NCBI GenBank assembly: GCA_020718965.1 | Contig: DYRE01000115.1 | Span: 1-6,951 of the forward strand | Origin: Desulfomonile tiedjei | GTDB taxonomy: Bacteria; Desulfobacterota; Desulfomonilia; Desulfomonilales; Desulfomonilaceae | Reading direction: 5' to 3' | DNA length: 6,951 nucleotides | Shown: one piece after another, positions 1-6,348 of the stretch | Layout: every line of letters starts with the position of its first letter | Numbering within the stretch: the stretch's first letter is position 1 | Notes under the pieces: generated by a model | Database searches by the model: none | What the model saw: the letters and a program-made list of their open reading frames with translations, nothing else | What the model was told of the DNA's origin: nothing | Translations under genes and position numbers: made by a program

Positions 1-84
1 AAAAATCCCCTTCCCTGGTTAAAACATGAAAAAAATCTGCATCATACCCGCCAGTTGCTTCGTGGCGTGAAAGATAGTTCATAA
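1..84 (+). CDS. possible C-terminal tail of an upstream gene (partial, unidentified)
   Basis: Reading from base 1, the first frame stays open for 27 codons and ends at TAA 82-84, twelve bases before the next gene. The peptide begins KNPLPWLKHEK and ends LLRGVKDSS. It is basic and histidine-rich, with no motif I recognise. Twenty-seven open codons can occur by chance, so the main support is position: every other gene in this cluster abuts its neighbour. A competing reading uses the second frame, where a short tail ends at TAA 20-22 and an ATG at 26 starts a peptide resembling the beginning of NeuA-type cytidylyltransferases (see findings). Sequence upstream of the window would settle it. Confidence 0.35.
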   Translation, partial: KNPLPWLKHEKNLHHTRQLLRGVKDSS

Positions 85-96
85 ATCCTTCCTGTC

Positions 97-984
97 ATGA
101 TTTCAGAAGAGATCACCTCAAAGATCGCCCTTGGCACGGTTCAGATTGGCTTGAATTATGGGGTGGCAAACACCCGGGGTCAGATTTCAGATTCTGAAGT
201 TGAGAGAATCTTAATTTTAGCTAGATCAAGGGGTGTTGATACTTTAGATACGGCCGTGGCATACGGACAGAGCGAGAGTGCGCTCGGTCATGCGGGCGTG
301 AGTGGTTTCAAAGTAGTCACAAAATTGCCCCAAGTTCCAGAATCGGTCAGTGATATTCAAGGATGGATTTCTGCTCAAGCGGAGGGTTCTTTGCAAAGGA
401 TGGGGATTGGCGGGTTGTATGGGCTTTTACTTCATGCACCTTCCCAACTTTTACAGTCGAAGGGTCGTGATATTTATCGTGGACTTCAGGATTTGAAAAA
501 GCAAGGTGTGGTAGAAAAAATCGGGTATTCCATTTATTCTCCCACTGAATTGACCGATTTGTATGCTCGATTTAAACCTGATCTGATTCAGGCTCCTCTC
601 AATATTTTTGATCAACGCATGATATCTTCGGGATGGTTGAGTAAGATGGCTTCTGAAGGGGTGGAGTTTCATGCGCGTTCCGTTTTCCTCCAAGGATTGT
701 TGTTGATGGAACGAGAAAGGATGGGGCATTATTTCCATGGTTGGAACGAGCTTTGGAATGATTGGGATAGATGGGTTCAAGATAATGGCATTTCTCGACT
801 TACGGCCTGTCTCTCCTTTGTCACAGCTATTAGCGAGGTGGGGAGACTCGTTGTCGGAGTAGATGCAGAAGTTCAGTTGAAAGAAATTCTCGACATCATT
901 CCATTGTCTTTAGATAATCGCTCACTCGATAGATTCAGTGTGGAAGACGAAAGGTTAATTAACCCCTCGCAGTGGAATAAATAA
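97..984 (+). CDS. aldo/keto reductase family protein
   Basis: This 295-residue protein has the aldo/keto reductase (AKR) TIM-barrel signatures. The NAD(P)H-dependent tetrad is visible: Asp51 and Tyr56 in DTAVAYG, Lys76 in VVTKLP, and His113 in LLLHAPS. The N-terminal LGTVQIGLNYGVAN and the mid-protein QAPLNIFDQR and HARSVFLQGLL stretches are typical of the AKR subgroup found in polysaccharide and nonulosonate clusters. Length is normal for the family. It is likely a soluble cytoplasmic enzyme that interconverts a sugar carbonyl and hydroxyl. The following gene is a cytidylyltransferase-aminotransferase fusion whose ATG overlaps this stop by one base (TAATG), so the two are probably translationally coupled. 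One inferred role is to supply or remove the keto group used by the aminotransferase. The start at 97 has no clear Shine-Dalgarno; it was chosen because the conserved first beta strand begins about ten residues later. The exact substrate cannot be read from sequence. Confidence 0.9.
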   Translation: MISEEITSKIALGTVQIGLNYGVANTRGQISDSEVERILILARSRGVDTLDTAVAYGQSESALGHAGVSGFKVVTKLPQVPESVSDIQGWISAQAEGSLQRMGIGGLYGLLLHAPSQLLQSKGRDIYRGLQDLKKQGVVEKIGYSIYSPTELTDLYARFKPDLIQAPLNIFDQRMISSGWLSKMASEGVEFHARSVFLQGLLLMERERMGHYFHGWNELWNDWDRWVQDNGISRLTACLSFVTAISEVGRLVVGVDAEVQLKEILDIIPLSLDNRSLDRFSVEDERLINPSQWNK

Positions 985-1000
985 TGAAAAAAACAGTTGC
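984..1000 (+). repeat. start-codon repeat, copy 1 (near-identical to 6218-6234)
   Basis: The first 17 bases of the fusion gene match the first 17 bases of the relic at 6218 at 16 positions. Weaker in-register similarity continues for about 20 more bases (12 of 20 identical). This fits homologous beginnings of two SpsF-type genes rather than a mobile-element repeat. Confidence 0.6.
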
Positions 1001-3038
1001 GATCATACAGGCGAGATTGGGTTCAACTCGTTTGCTGGGTAAAGTGCTGAAAATCATTGGAGATCGTCCCATGTTGCAGTGGGTCGTGGATCGGGCCAAG
1101 CGCACCATTGGAATAGATGAAGTGGTTGTTGCTACGACGGAGAGTGTCGCAGATGACCCAGTCGCTCAATGGTGTTCAGAAAAAGGGATCAACTGTTTTC
1201 GCGGTTCAGAGCACGATGTGTTGGATCGTTATTATCAGGCGGCAAAAGCATTCCATGCAGATATTGTTCTGAGGATTACTGCGGATTGCCCTCTCATTGA
1301 CCCGCTAGTGATCGAGCGAGGTTTGCAACAATTTCACGCTGGGGGCGCAGATTATGTTTCAAACACCCTGCGTTATACATATCCCGATGGGTTGGATGTT
1401 GAAATATTTTCATTTGAGGCACTCAGTTGTGCTTGGGAAGAGGCGCAAAAGCCATCCGAGAGAGAGCATGTTACCCCTTACATGAGGAACTCTGGAAAAT
1501 TCAAAGTGATGAGTTTTGAGAATGATGTAGATCTTGGTCCGCGGCAGATGCGCTGGACTGTTGATGAGGAGTGCGACTTAGAGTATGTGAGAGCGATTGT
1601 GGCCTGTTTTTCTGGGAGAGACGATTTTCGTTTGAATGATATTCTCTCAGCGATAGATGCCGGAAAGGTGTTGGTCGCACAGTCTGTTTCCGTGAGCAAC
1701 GAGGGATACTACAAAAGCCTTTATGAACAGGCGATAGCAGAACCCCGCACTCCATTGAAGATTAAAAAATCGCAAGAGTTTTTTGAACGGGTCAAAAAGG
1801 TGATTCCTGGCGGGGCACAAACTTTTAGCAAAGGCTATACCCAACATGTAGTGGGTGTGTCTCCACTCTTTTTGGAAAAGGGTGCTGGGTCTCATGTGTG
1901 GGATGTGGATGGCAATGAATACATAGATTACATTCAGGGGTTGTTGCCCAATATTCTCGGATATGCTCATCCCGAGGTGGATGAGGCTTTTTACAATCAA
2001 GCTCGGCAGGGGCATAGTTTCTCTTTAGCGCATCCTGTCGAGTGTCAGTTGGCAGAGAGACTTTGTGAGATCATTCCGTGCGCTGAAATGGTGAGATTTG
2101 GAAAAAATGGGTCAGATGCTACTGCGGGCGCTGTTAGAATTGCCAGAGCCTACACAGGGAGGGAGAGGGTTGCCTGTTGCGGTTATCATGGTTGGCAGGA
2201 CTGGTATATTGGTAGCACAGCACGCCACGCTGGAGTGCCGCAGGGCGTGCGAAGTCTGACGCACCCGTTTCCTTACAATGATCTTGCTGGGCTCGAAAAA
2301 ATTCTGGAAGAACACGCCGGAGAGTTTGCTGGGGTCATCATGGAACCTGCCAATTTTGTGGAGCCACTTCCCGGATATCTTGAGGGGGTCAAGCAACTCG
2401 CTCATAAATACGGGGCAGTGTTGATTTTTGATGAAATCTGCACGGGTTTTCATCGTGGGTTGGGAGGGGCTCAACGACAGTATGGTGTGACACCGGATTT
2501 GGCCTGTTTTGGGAAGGCAATGGGTAACGGATATCCGATATCCTGCGTCTGCGGAAAGGCTGAGATTATGAAAATCTGCGAGGAAGTTTTCTTCAGTTTC
2601 ACTTTTGGGGGCGAGGTGGCTTCTATGGCGGCGGCACTGAAGGTGATCCAAATTCTTAAAGAAACCGATGCGCTTTTGCGGATGCGGGCCATGGGAAGAA
2701 AGATCAAGGACGGATTCAGTGTGTTAAGTCGCTTATCTGGAGTTGACGATTGCTTGGAGTTGGTTGGCGATGACACTTGGTCACTCATAAAGTTCAAGTC
2801 CCGTTTTGGTGGTGATGGTCTCCTAGAGCGCAGTCTTCTCCAGCAGGAAATGGTCAAGCGTGGAATTTTGATGCTAGTGACGCACAACATGACTGCCGCA
2901 CATCGAGATTCCGATGTGGAAAAAACGCTGGAGTCGTATGCTGAGGTGCTGAAACTGTTGGGCCAATGGCTTGCTGACCCACGCCCTGAAAAATTTTTGC
3001 AGGGTAAAAAGATAGAGCCAGTATTTAAGGTGAGGTAA
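984..3038 (+). CDS. bifunctional SpsF-type cytidylyltransferase / class III PLP-dependent aminotransferase fusion
   Basis: One uninterrupted 684-residue frame joins two enzymes. Residues 1 to about 228 (perhaps 250) are an SpsF/NeuA-like nucleotidyltransferase: the nucleotide-binding motif QARLGSTRLLGKVL is at 9-22, FRGSEHDVLDRYYQA at 72-86, and RITADCPLIDP with the metal-binding-type Asp101 at 97-107. A linker of about 30 residues follows. From about 262 to 665 it is a class III aminotransferase closest in motifs to glutamate-1-semialdehyde aminomutase: KKVIPGGAQTF, WDVDGNEYIDY, the PLP-phosphate loop KNGSDAT (374-380), GYHGW (400-404), Asp483 in IFDEI for the pyridine nitrogen, and Lys511 in FGKAMGNGYP for the Schiff base. 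All key residues are present, so both halves look active. The first half probably makes a CMP-sugar and the second transfers an amino group to a keto sugar. The fusion suggests the two steps act on one intermediate. The substrate is inferred from context only. It is not a haem-pathway HemL, given the fusion and neighbours. Confidence 0.92.
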   Translation: MKKTVAIIQARLGSTRLLGKVLKIIGDRPMLQWVVDRAKRTIGIDEVVVATTESVADDPVAQWCSEKGINCFRGSEHDVLDRYYQAAKAFHADIVLRITADCPLIDPLVIERGLQQFHAGGADYVSNTLRYTYPDGLDVEIFSFEALSCAWEEAQKPSEREHVTPYMRNSGKFKVMSFENDVDLGPRQMRWTVDEECDLEYVRAIVACFSGRDDFRLNDILSAIDAGKVLVAQSVSVSNEGYYKSLYEQAIAEPRTPLKIKKSQEFFERVKKVIPGGAQTFSKGYTQHVVGVSPLFLEKGAGSHVWDVDGNEYIDYIQGLLPNILGYAHPEVDEAFYNQARQGHSFSLAHPVECQLAERLCEIIPCAEMVRFGKNGSDATAGAVRIARAYTGRERVACCGYHGWQDWYIGSTARHAGVPQGVRSLTHPFPYNDLAGLEKILEEHAGEFAGVIMEPANFVEPLPGYLEGVKQLAHKYGAVLIFDEICTGFHRGLGGAQRQYGVTPDLACFGKAMGNGYPISCVCGKAEIMKICEEVFFSFTFGGEVASMAAALKVIQILKETDALLRMRAMGRKIKDGFSVLSRLSGVDDCLELVGDDTWSLIKFKSRFGGDGLLERSLLQQEMVKRGILMLVTHNMTAAHRDSDVEKTLESYAEVLKLLGQWLADPRPEKFLQGKKIEPVFKVR

Positions 3039-3041
3039 AAT

Positions 3042-4241
3042 ATGTCAGAATTAATTCGTTGCACAAAATGTGTCCTGCCTGAAACGCACGAGACGATCCA
3101 TTTTGATGGGGATGGTGTTTGTGGTGTTTGTCGTCAGCAAGAGGTCAAACAGGTGCAGGTTGACTGGAGTAAAAAAAAGGAGGAATTGGGGGCATTGATT
3201 GCCGAATATAAAGGCAAAAACGACTATGATTGCTTGATTCCTTTCAGCGGCGGAAAGGATAGCACTTGGACCCTTTATTACCTCATGAAGGAGTATGGAT
3301 TGAAGCCGTTGGTCGTGCGTTTTGATCACGGATTTTTGAGACTTAATTTACACGAAAACACAAACAAAGTTTTAAGAAGGTTGGGTGCCGATTTTCACAC
3401 TTTCACGCCTAATTGGAAAGTGGTTCAGAGACTTATGTTGCAGTCTTTCCTCGAAAAAGGAGATTTTTGTTGGCATTGTCATACAGGCATATTTTCTTAT
3501 CCGATGTGGGTTGCCATTCGCTATAATATTCCATTGATATTTTGGGGCGAGCCTTCCGCTGAATACACATCCTACTACAGCTATGATACGCCTGAGGAGG
3601 TGGATGAGAAGCGCTTTAATCGGTATGTTAATTTAGGAATCAATGCGGAAGATATGTTTGTGCGTCTGGGGGGATTGGTGGAAAAGCGGGAACTCAAACC
3701 CTTTAGCTATCCTCCGCTCAAGGAACTCAGAAAAATCGGCTATCGCTCGGTCTGTCTCGGATCCTATATTCCTTGGGATGTAAAGATGCAGTCGCAAGTG
3801 ATTATGGATGAGTTGGGGTGGAAGGGAGATGAGGTTGAAAATGTCCCGCCAGGCTACACTTATGAAAAAATTGAGTGTTACCTGCAGGGGGTGCGCGATT
3901 ATATCAAATACATCAAGCGTGGTTATACTCGCCCCGCGCACTTGGCCTCTATTGATATACGCAATGGGAGAATTACCCGAGAGGAAGGGATGCGGTTGGT
4001 CAGGGATTACGAGGGAAAAAAACCTGCAAGTTTGGAGGTCTTTTTAAAGTTTGTCGGGCTCACAGAGGATGAGTTTTACAAGATCGCGATGTCTCATATG
4101 GTGTCTCCCTATCAGCACGATCCTTCTGCTGTTGTTTCGGGAAAGAAGACTCACGATTATGATGCTTGGAGTCAGGAGGGACCTATGCCAAGGGAGGAAG
4201 CGTTGAAACAAATGGCGCAGAGAAGTGGGGGGCAAGCTTGA
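3042..4241 (+). CDS. N-acetyl sugar amidotransferase (PseA/WbuX family)
   Basis: The 399-residue product belongs to the PP-loop ATPase family that converts a sugar N-acetyl group to an acetamidino group (PseA in Campylobacter pseudaminic acid, WbuX/WbpG in O antigens). It starts with paired cysteines in CTKC (7-10) and CGVC (27-30), likely a zinc-binding knuckle. The ATP-pyrophosphatase P-loop SGGKDS is at 69-74, and a further CWHC pair is at 143-146, as expected for this family. The mechanism known for relatives is adenylylation of the amide oxygen and attack by ammonia from a HisH/HisF-like pair, which are the next two genes. The start has a good ribosome site (AAGGTGAGG at 3027-3035), six bases before ATG and running up to the preceding stop. 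Length matches the family. The real sugar acceptor (legionaminic, pseudaminic or a FucNAc-type sugar) cannot be decided from this protein alone. Confidence 0.93.
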   Translation: MSELIRCTKCVLPETHETIHFDGDGVCGVCRQQEVKQVQVDWSKKKEELGALIAEYKGKNDYDCLIPFSGGKDSTWTLYYLMKEYGLKPLVVRFDHGFLRLNLHENTNKVLRRLGADFHTFTPNWKVVQRLMLQSFLEKGDFCWHCHTGIFSYPMWVAIRYNIPLIFWGEPSAEYTSYYSYDTPEEVDEKRFNRYVNLGINAEDMFVRLGGLVEKRELKPFSYPPLKELRKIGYRSVCLGSYIPWDVKMQSQVIMDELGWKGDEVENVPPGYTYEKIECYLQGVRDYIKYIKRGYTRPAHLASIDIRNGRITREEGMRLVRDYEGKKPASLEVFLKFVGLTEDEFYKIAMSHMVSPYQHDPSAVVSGKKTHDYDAWSQEGPMPREEALKQMAQRSGGQA

Positions 4242-4245
4242 GGTG
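4240..4245 (+). promoter_or_regulatory. Shine-Dalgarno for the GTG-started hisH-like gene
   Basis: GAGGTG overlaps the stop codon of the amidotransferase gene (TGA 4239-4241) and lies five bases (TTTTT) before GTG 4251. It supports the GTG start, which also gives the family-typical opening MIGVIDCG, and suggests coupling of the two genes. Confidence 0.7.
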
Positions 4246-4250
4246 TTTTT

Positions 4251-4868
4251 GTGATTGGAGTGATTGATTGCGGCATTAGTAATATCGGTTCTGTTCTCAA
4301 TGCTATTGAGCATTTGGGTGGCGATGTAAATCGAGTAGTGCATCCGGATGAAGTTTTTGCCTGTAAAAAACTGGTTCTTCCTGGGGTGGGATCTTTTGCT
4401 GATGCGATGAAAAAACTCGAAGAAACGGGGTTTTCTTTAGCTCTCCAAAAGGCCGTTGTGAGCGATCGAGTTCCCATATTGGGCATTTGTCTGGGGATGC
4501 AGTTGATGGCGAGCGAAGGAAAGGAGGGGGGGGAGACACTTGGGTTGGGTTGGTTCCCAGGGGCAGTCAAAAGGCTCATCCCCTCCGATCACGGAGAGCG
4601 GGTTCCTCACGTCGGATGGAATCAGATCAGAATACTTCTTTCGCATCCTTTGTTGGACGGCATTCCCAAGGAGGCCGATTTTTATTTTGTCCATAGCTAC
4701 ACGCTCAAGGCGAAAGACTCTGCCGTTGTTGTTGCGACCTGTGATTATTGTGACGGTGTCACGGCCGTGGCGGCAAAGGATAATATTTTTGCAACGCAAT
4801 TTCATCCAGAAAAGAGCCAAGATCACGGATTGAAGATTTTGGAGAATTTTTTAGACTGGAAAGTGTAA
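4251..4868 (+). CDS. hisH: HisH-like glutamine amidotransferase subunit of the acetamidino cassette (WbuY type)
   Basis: This 205-residue class I glutaminase has the triad Cys80 in GICLGMQ, His185 and Glu187 in FHPEKS, plus the oxyanion-strand motif LPGVGSF (43-49) and the HisH signature PHVGWNQ (119-125). It hydrolyses glutamine and should pass ammonia to the HisF-like partner encoded five bases downstream. Although HisH-fold, it lies between a PseA/WbuX gene and a divergent HisF, with no other histidine gene in view. It therefore most likely serves acetamidino-sugar synthesis, as the WbuY and P. aeruginosa HisH2 paralogues do. The start is GTG. A run of eight G residues at 4526-4533 (codons 92-95, encoding EGGE) interrupts no motif but could slip. 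The symbol reflects fold, not a histidine role. Confidence 0.9.
   Translation: MIGVIDCGISNIGSVLNAIEHLGGDVNRVVHPDEVFACKKLVLPGVGSFADAMKKLEETGFSLALQKAVVSDRVPILGICLGMQLMASEGKEGGETLGLGWFPGAVKRLIPSDHGERVPHVGWNQIRILLSHPLLDGIPKEADFYFVHSYTLKAKDSAVVVATCDYCDGVTAVAAKDNIFATQFHPEKSQDHGLKILENFLDWKV
4526..4533 (+). repeat. G8 homopolymer tract inside the hisH-like gene
   Basis: Eight consecutive G bases span the end of a GAG codon, two GGG codons and the start of another GAG codon. Gain or loss of one base would frameshift the gene just after the catalytic cysteine. See findings for the phase-variation idea. Confidence 0.55.
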
Positions 4869-4873
4869 TCGTC

Positions 4874-5650
4874 ATGCTCAAACGCCGCCTGATTCCCAAG
4901 TTACAATTGACCCGCGCGGCGGGTGGTGATGTTTATCAACTGGTTACGACCATAGATTTTGGGCTCAGAATCAAGATAGGAGATCCTGTTTCTCAGGCCA
5001 AAATTTATCAGGCCCAAAACGCAGATGAGCTAATTTTTTTAGATATAGATTCACAGGGAGTGAATGAGGCAATGGTGGAGCTTCTGAAAAAAACAACAGA
5101 AAATATTTTTATGCCAATTACCGTTGGTGGTGGGGTGCGATCTGTGAACGACTTTCAGAATCTGCTATCCAACGGTGCTGACAAGGTTGCTGTCAATACG
5201 GCAGTTTACCGAACACCGTCTCTTGTGACCGAGGCATCTCGCGTGTTTGGTGTTCAGTGTGTTGTTGTTGCTATAGATTTTAAAAGATCTTCTTCTGGGA
5301 AATGTGAAGTTTGGGTCGAGGGGGGGAGGACTTCTACTGGAAGATTTTTAAAAGACTATGCCAGAGAAGTTGAGCAGTTAGGTGCTGGAGAGTTGTTGAT
5401 TACGAGCATAGACCGGGACGGGAGCAAATCAGGGCTTGATATTGAGGCGATAACTGAGGTTTCTGAGTCCGTTGGGATACCAGTTATTGCTGGTGGGGGT
5501 TGTGGTGTGGCCAAGCACTTTGTAGAGGGGTTTCAAGCAGGTGCAGATGCGGTCACTGCTGGAACATTTTTTTGCCATCAAGACCAAAGCCCGATGCAAT
5601 GCCGTGCCCACATTAAGAATGCGGGTTTCCCGATCCGGATGCATATATGA
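4874..5650 (+). CDS. hisF: HisF-like acetamidino modification protein (WbuZ/HisF2 type)
   Basis: A 258-residue (beta/alpha)8 barrel homologous to imidazole glycerol phosphate synthase HisF. Visible motifs are FLDIDSQG (55-62), the phosphate-binding TVGGGVRS (83-90), GADKVAVNT (101-109), VVAIDFKR with Asp135 (131-138), TSIDRDGSKSG (177-187), VIAGGGCG (204-211) and AGADAVTAGTFF (222-233). In histidine-pathway HisF the N-terminus reads IPCLDV with catalytic Asp11; here it reads IPKLQL, so residue 11 is Gln. Loss of Asp11 while keeping the barrel fits the WbuZ/AglZ/HisF2 group, in which the barrel is thought to channel ammonia from HisH to the PseA/WbuX enzyme rather than make the imidazole ring. 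ATG 4874 follows the hisH stop by five bases with only a weak ribosome site, and the stop overlaps the next start (ATGA), both consistent with coupling. The symbol reflects homology only. Confidence 0.9.
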   Translation: MLKRRLIPKLQLTRAAGGDVYQLVTTIDFGLRIKIGDPVSQAKIYQAQNADELIFLDIDSQGVNEAMVELLKKTTENIFMPITVGGGVRSVNDFQNLLSNGADKVAVNTAVYRTPSLVTEASRVFGVQCVVVAIDFKRSSSGKCEVWVEGGRTSTGRFLKDYAREVEQLGAGELLITSIDRDGSKSGLDIEAITEVSESVGIPVIAGGGCGVAKHFVEGFQAGADAVTAGTFFCHQDQSPMQCRAHIKNAGFPIRMHI

Positions 5651-6243
5651 ATGAAATCCCTAAAATAAAGAGGCCGATCGTTTTGGTAGGGAAGAATATC
5701 TTTCTGAAGGACTTGAAGGAGGTAGATGTCACCCAAGATTATGTGGATTGGATGAACGATCCTGAAGTGGTTCAATATACGGAGAGTCGTTTTGGTTCCC
5801 ATACGATGGATAGCACGCGTGCTTTTGTGAAACGCATGTCAGAAAGCTTAGACACTATTTTATTCGGCATTTTTTCTAAAAAAGATGAATCTCATATCGG
5901 AAATATCAAGATCGGCCCGATCAATCCTCATCATTTGACGGCTGATATAGGACTGATTGTTGGAAGAAAATCCTTTTGGGGGCAGAGTGTTGGAAGTAAC
6001 GCAATATCATTAGTTAGAGACTATGCTTTTAGTGAGTTGCAGTTGGCAAAAATCACTGCAGGATGCTACGCCTGCAATCTGGGTTCCGCCCGCGCCTTTC
6101 TAAAAGTGGGTTTTTCGCAAGAAGCGGTGAGACCCCAACACTTTTTTTTCAATGGAAATCGTGTAGATGCGATTGAATTGGGTTCGCTAAATCCGCTTCT
6201 CTCTAGAGGATCGAAAGATGAAAAAGACAGTTGCAACGATTGA
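5647..6243 (+). CDS. GNAT family N-acetyltransferase (RimJ/RimL-like)
   Basis: The 198-residue product has the GNAT layout: an N-terminal strand and WMNDPEVVQYTESRF (35-49), as in RimJ/RimL-type enzymes, a central IGNIKIGPI strand, and the acetyl-CoA loop GLIVGRKSFWGQSVGSNAI (102-120) in which QSVGS fits the Q/R-x-x-G-x-G/A pattern. The C-terminal NLGSARAFLKVGF (144-156) is the usual motif B. Within an acetamidino-sugar cluster it is most likely a sugar acetyltransferase acting on an amino group, analogous to PseH, but the acceptor is inferred only. The ATG overlaps the HisF stop by four bases. The last 18 or so residues (LNPLLSRGSKDEKDSCND) are polar and look unstructured, and the final 26 bases overlap the relic gene starting at 6218. 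GC content is lower than in the genes upstream. Confidence 0.85.
   Translation: MNEIPKIKRPIVLVGKNIFLKDLKEVDVTQDYVDWMNDPEVVQYTESRFGSHTMDSTRAFVKRMSESLDTILFGIFSKKDESHIGNIKIGPINPHHLTADIGLIVGRKSFWGQSVGSNAISLVRDYAFSELQLAKITAGCYACNLGSARAFLKVGFSQEAVRPQHFFFNGNRVDAIELGSLNPLLSRGSKDEKDSCND
6218..6234 (+). repeat. start-codon repeat, copy 2 (near-identical to 984-1000)
   Basis: Seventeen bases differing at one position from the beginning of the fusion gene at 984. See the relic entry for interpretation. Confidence 0.6.
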
Positions 6244-6348
6244 AGCCAGATTGACGGCGGTTGGCTTTCTGGCAAGGGGCTGATGAGTGACTGTGAGCTG
6301 GCAGCAGCTTATTTGAATTTTTTAGTGGCTCGCGATTTGAATCTATGA
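6218..6348 (+). pseudogene. relic of an SpsF-type cytidylyltransferase gene, now two chained mini-ORFs
   Basis: ATG 6218 opens a 21-codon frame beginning MKKTVATIEARLTAV and ending at TGA 6281-6283. Its first eleven residues match the fusion protein start (MKKTVAIIQAR) and the SpsF family pattern KTVAIIEARMTS. The family continues R-L-P-G-K-V-L; a shifted frame here reads LSGKGLMSDCELA, so similarity seems to cross frames before ending. The first stop overlaps a second ATG (TGATG, 6281-6285) of another 21-codon frame starting MSDCELAAAYLNF, whose TGA 6346-6348 overlaps the next gene's ATG (ATGA). A full gene would be about 700 bases or more, so most has been deleted. The start lies inside the end of the GNAT gene. 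I read it as a decayed gene. The alternative, a purpose-built coupling leader, is less likely given the family resemblance. Confidence 0.6.

Noticed and set aside
451..780. Minus-strand open frames within the reductase and throughout the cluster (for example 1647-2015, 2112-2651, 2471-3064, 4437-4826).
   Set aside because: Each lies entirely or almost entirely antisense to a gene with clear family motifs, and their translations show no recognisable domain.
1767..3038. Haem-pathway glutamate-1-semialdehyde aminomutase (HemL).
   Set aside because: The domain has the same fold and motifs but is fused to a cytidylyltransferase inside a sugar cluster. A sugar-related aminotransferase is the better reading.
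3171..3182. A8 run followed by GGAG in the amidotransferase gene as a programmed frameshift site.
   Set aside because: The zero frame continues through all family motifs, giving a full-length protein, and there is no meaningful product in the shifted frame.
4487..4833. Plus-strand alternative frames inside the hisH-like gene.
   Set aside because: They overlap the well-supported HisH frame and encode low-complexity, Arg/Ser-rich peptides with no motifs.
4251..5650. Part of a histidine biosynthesis operon (hisH-hisF).
   Set aside because: No other his genes are present, the HisF homologue lacks Asp11, and both genes follow a PseA/WbuX amidotransferase, the known arrangement for acetamidino-sugar synthesis.
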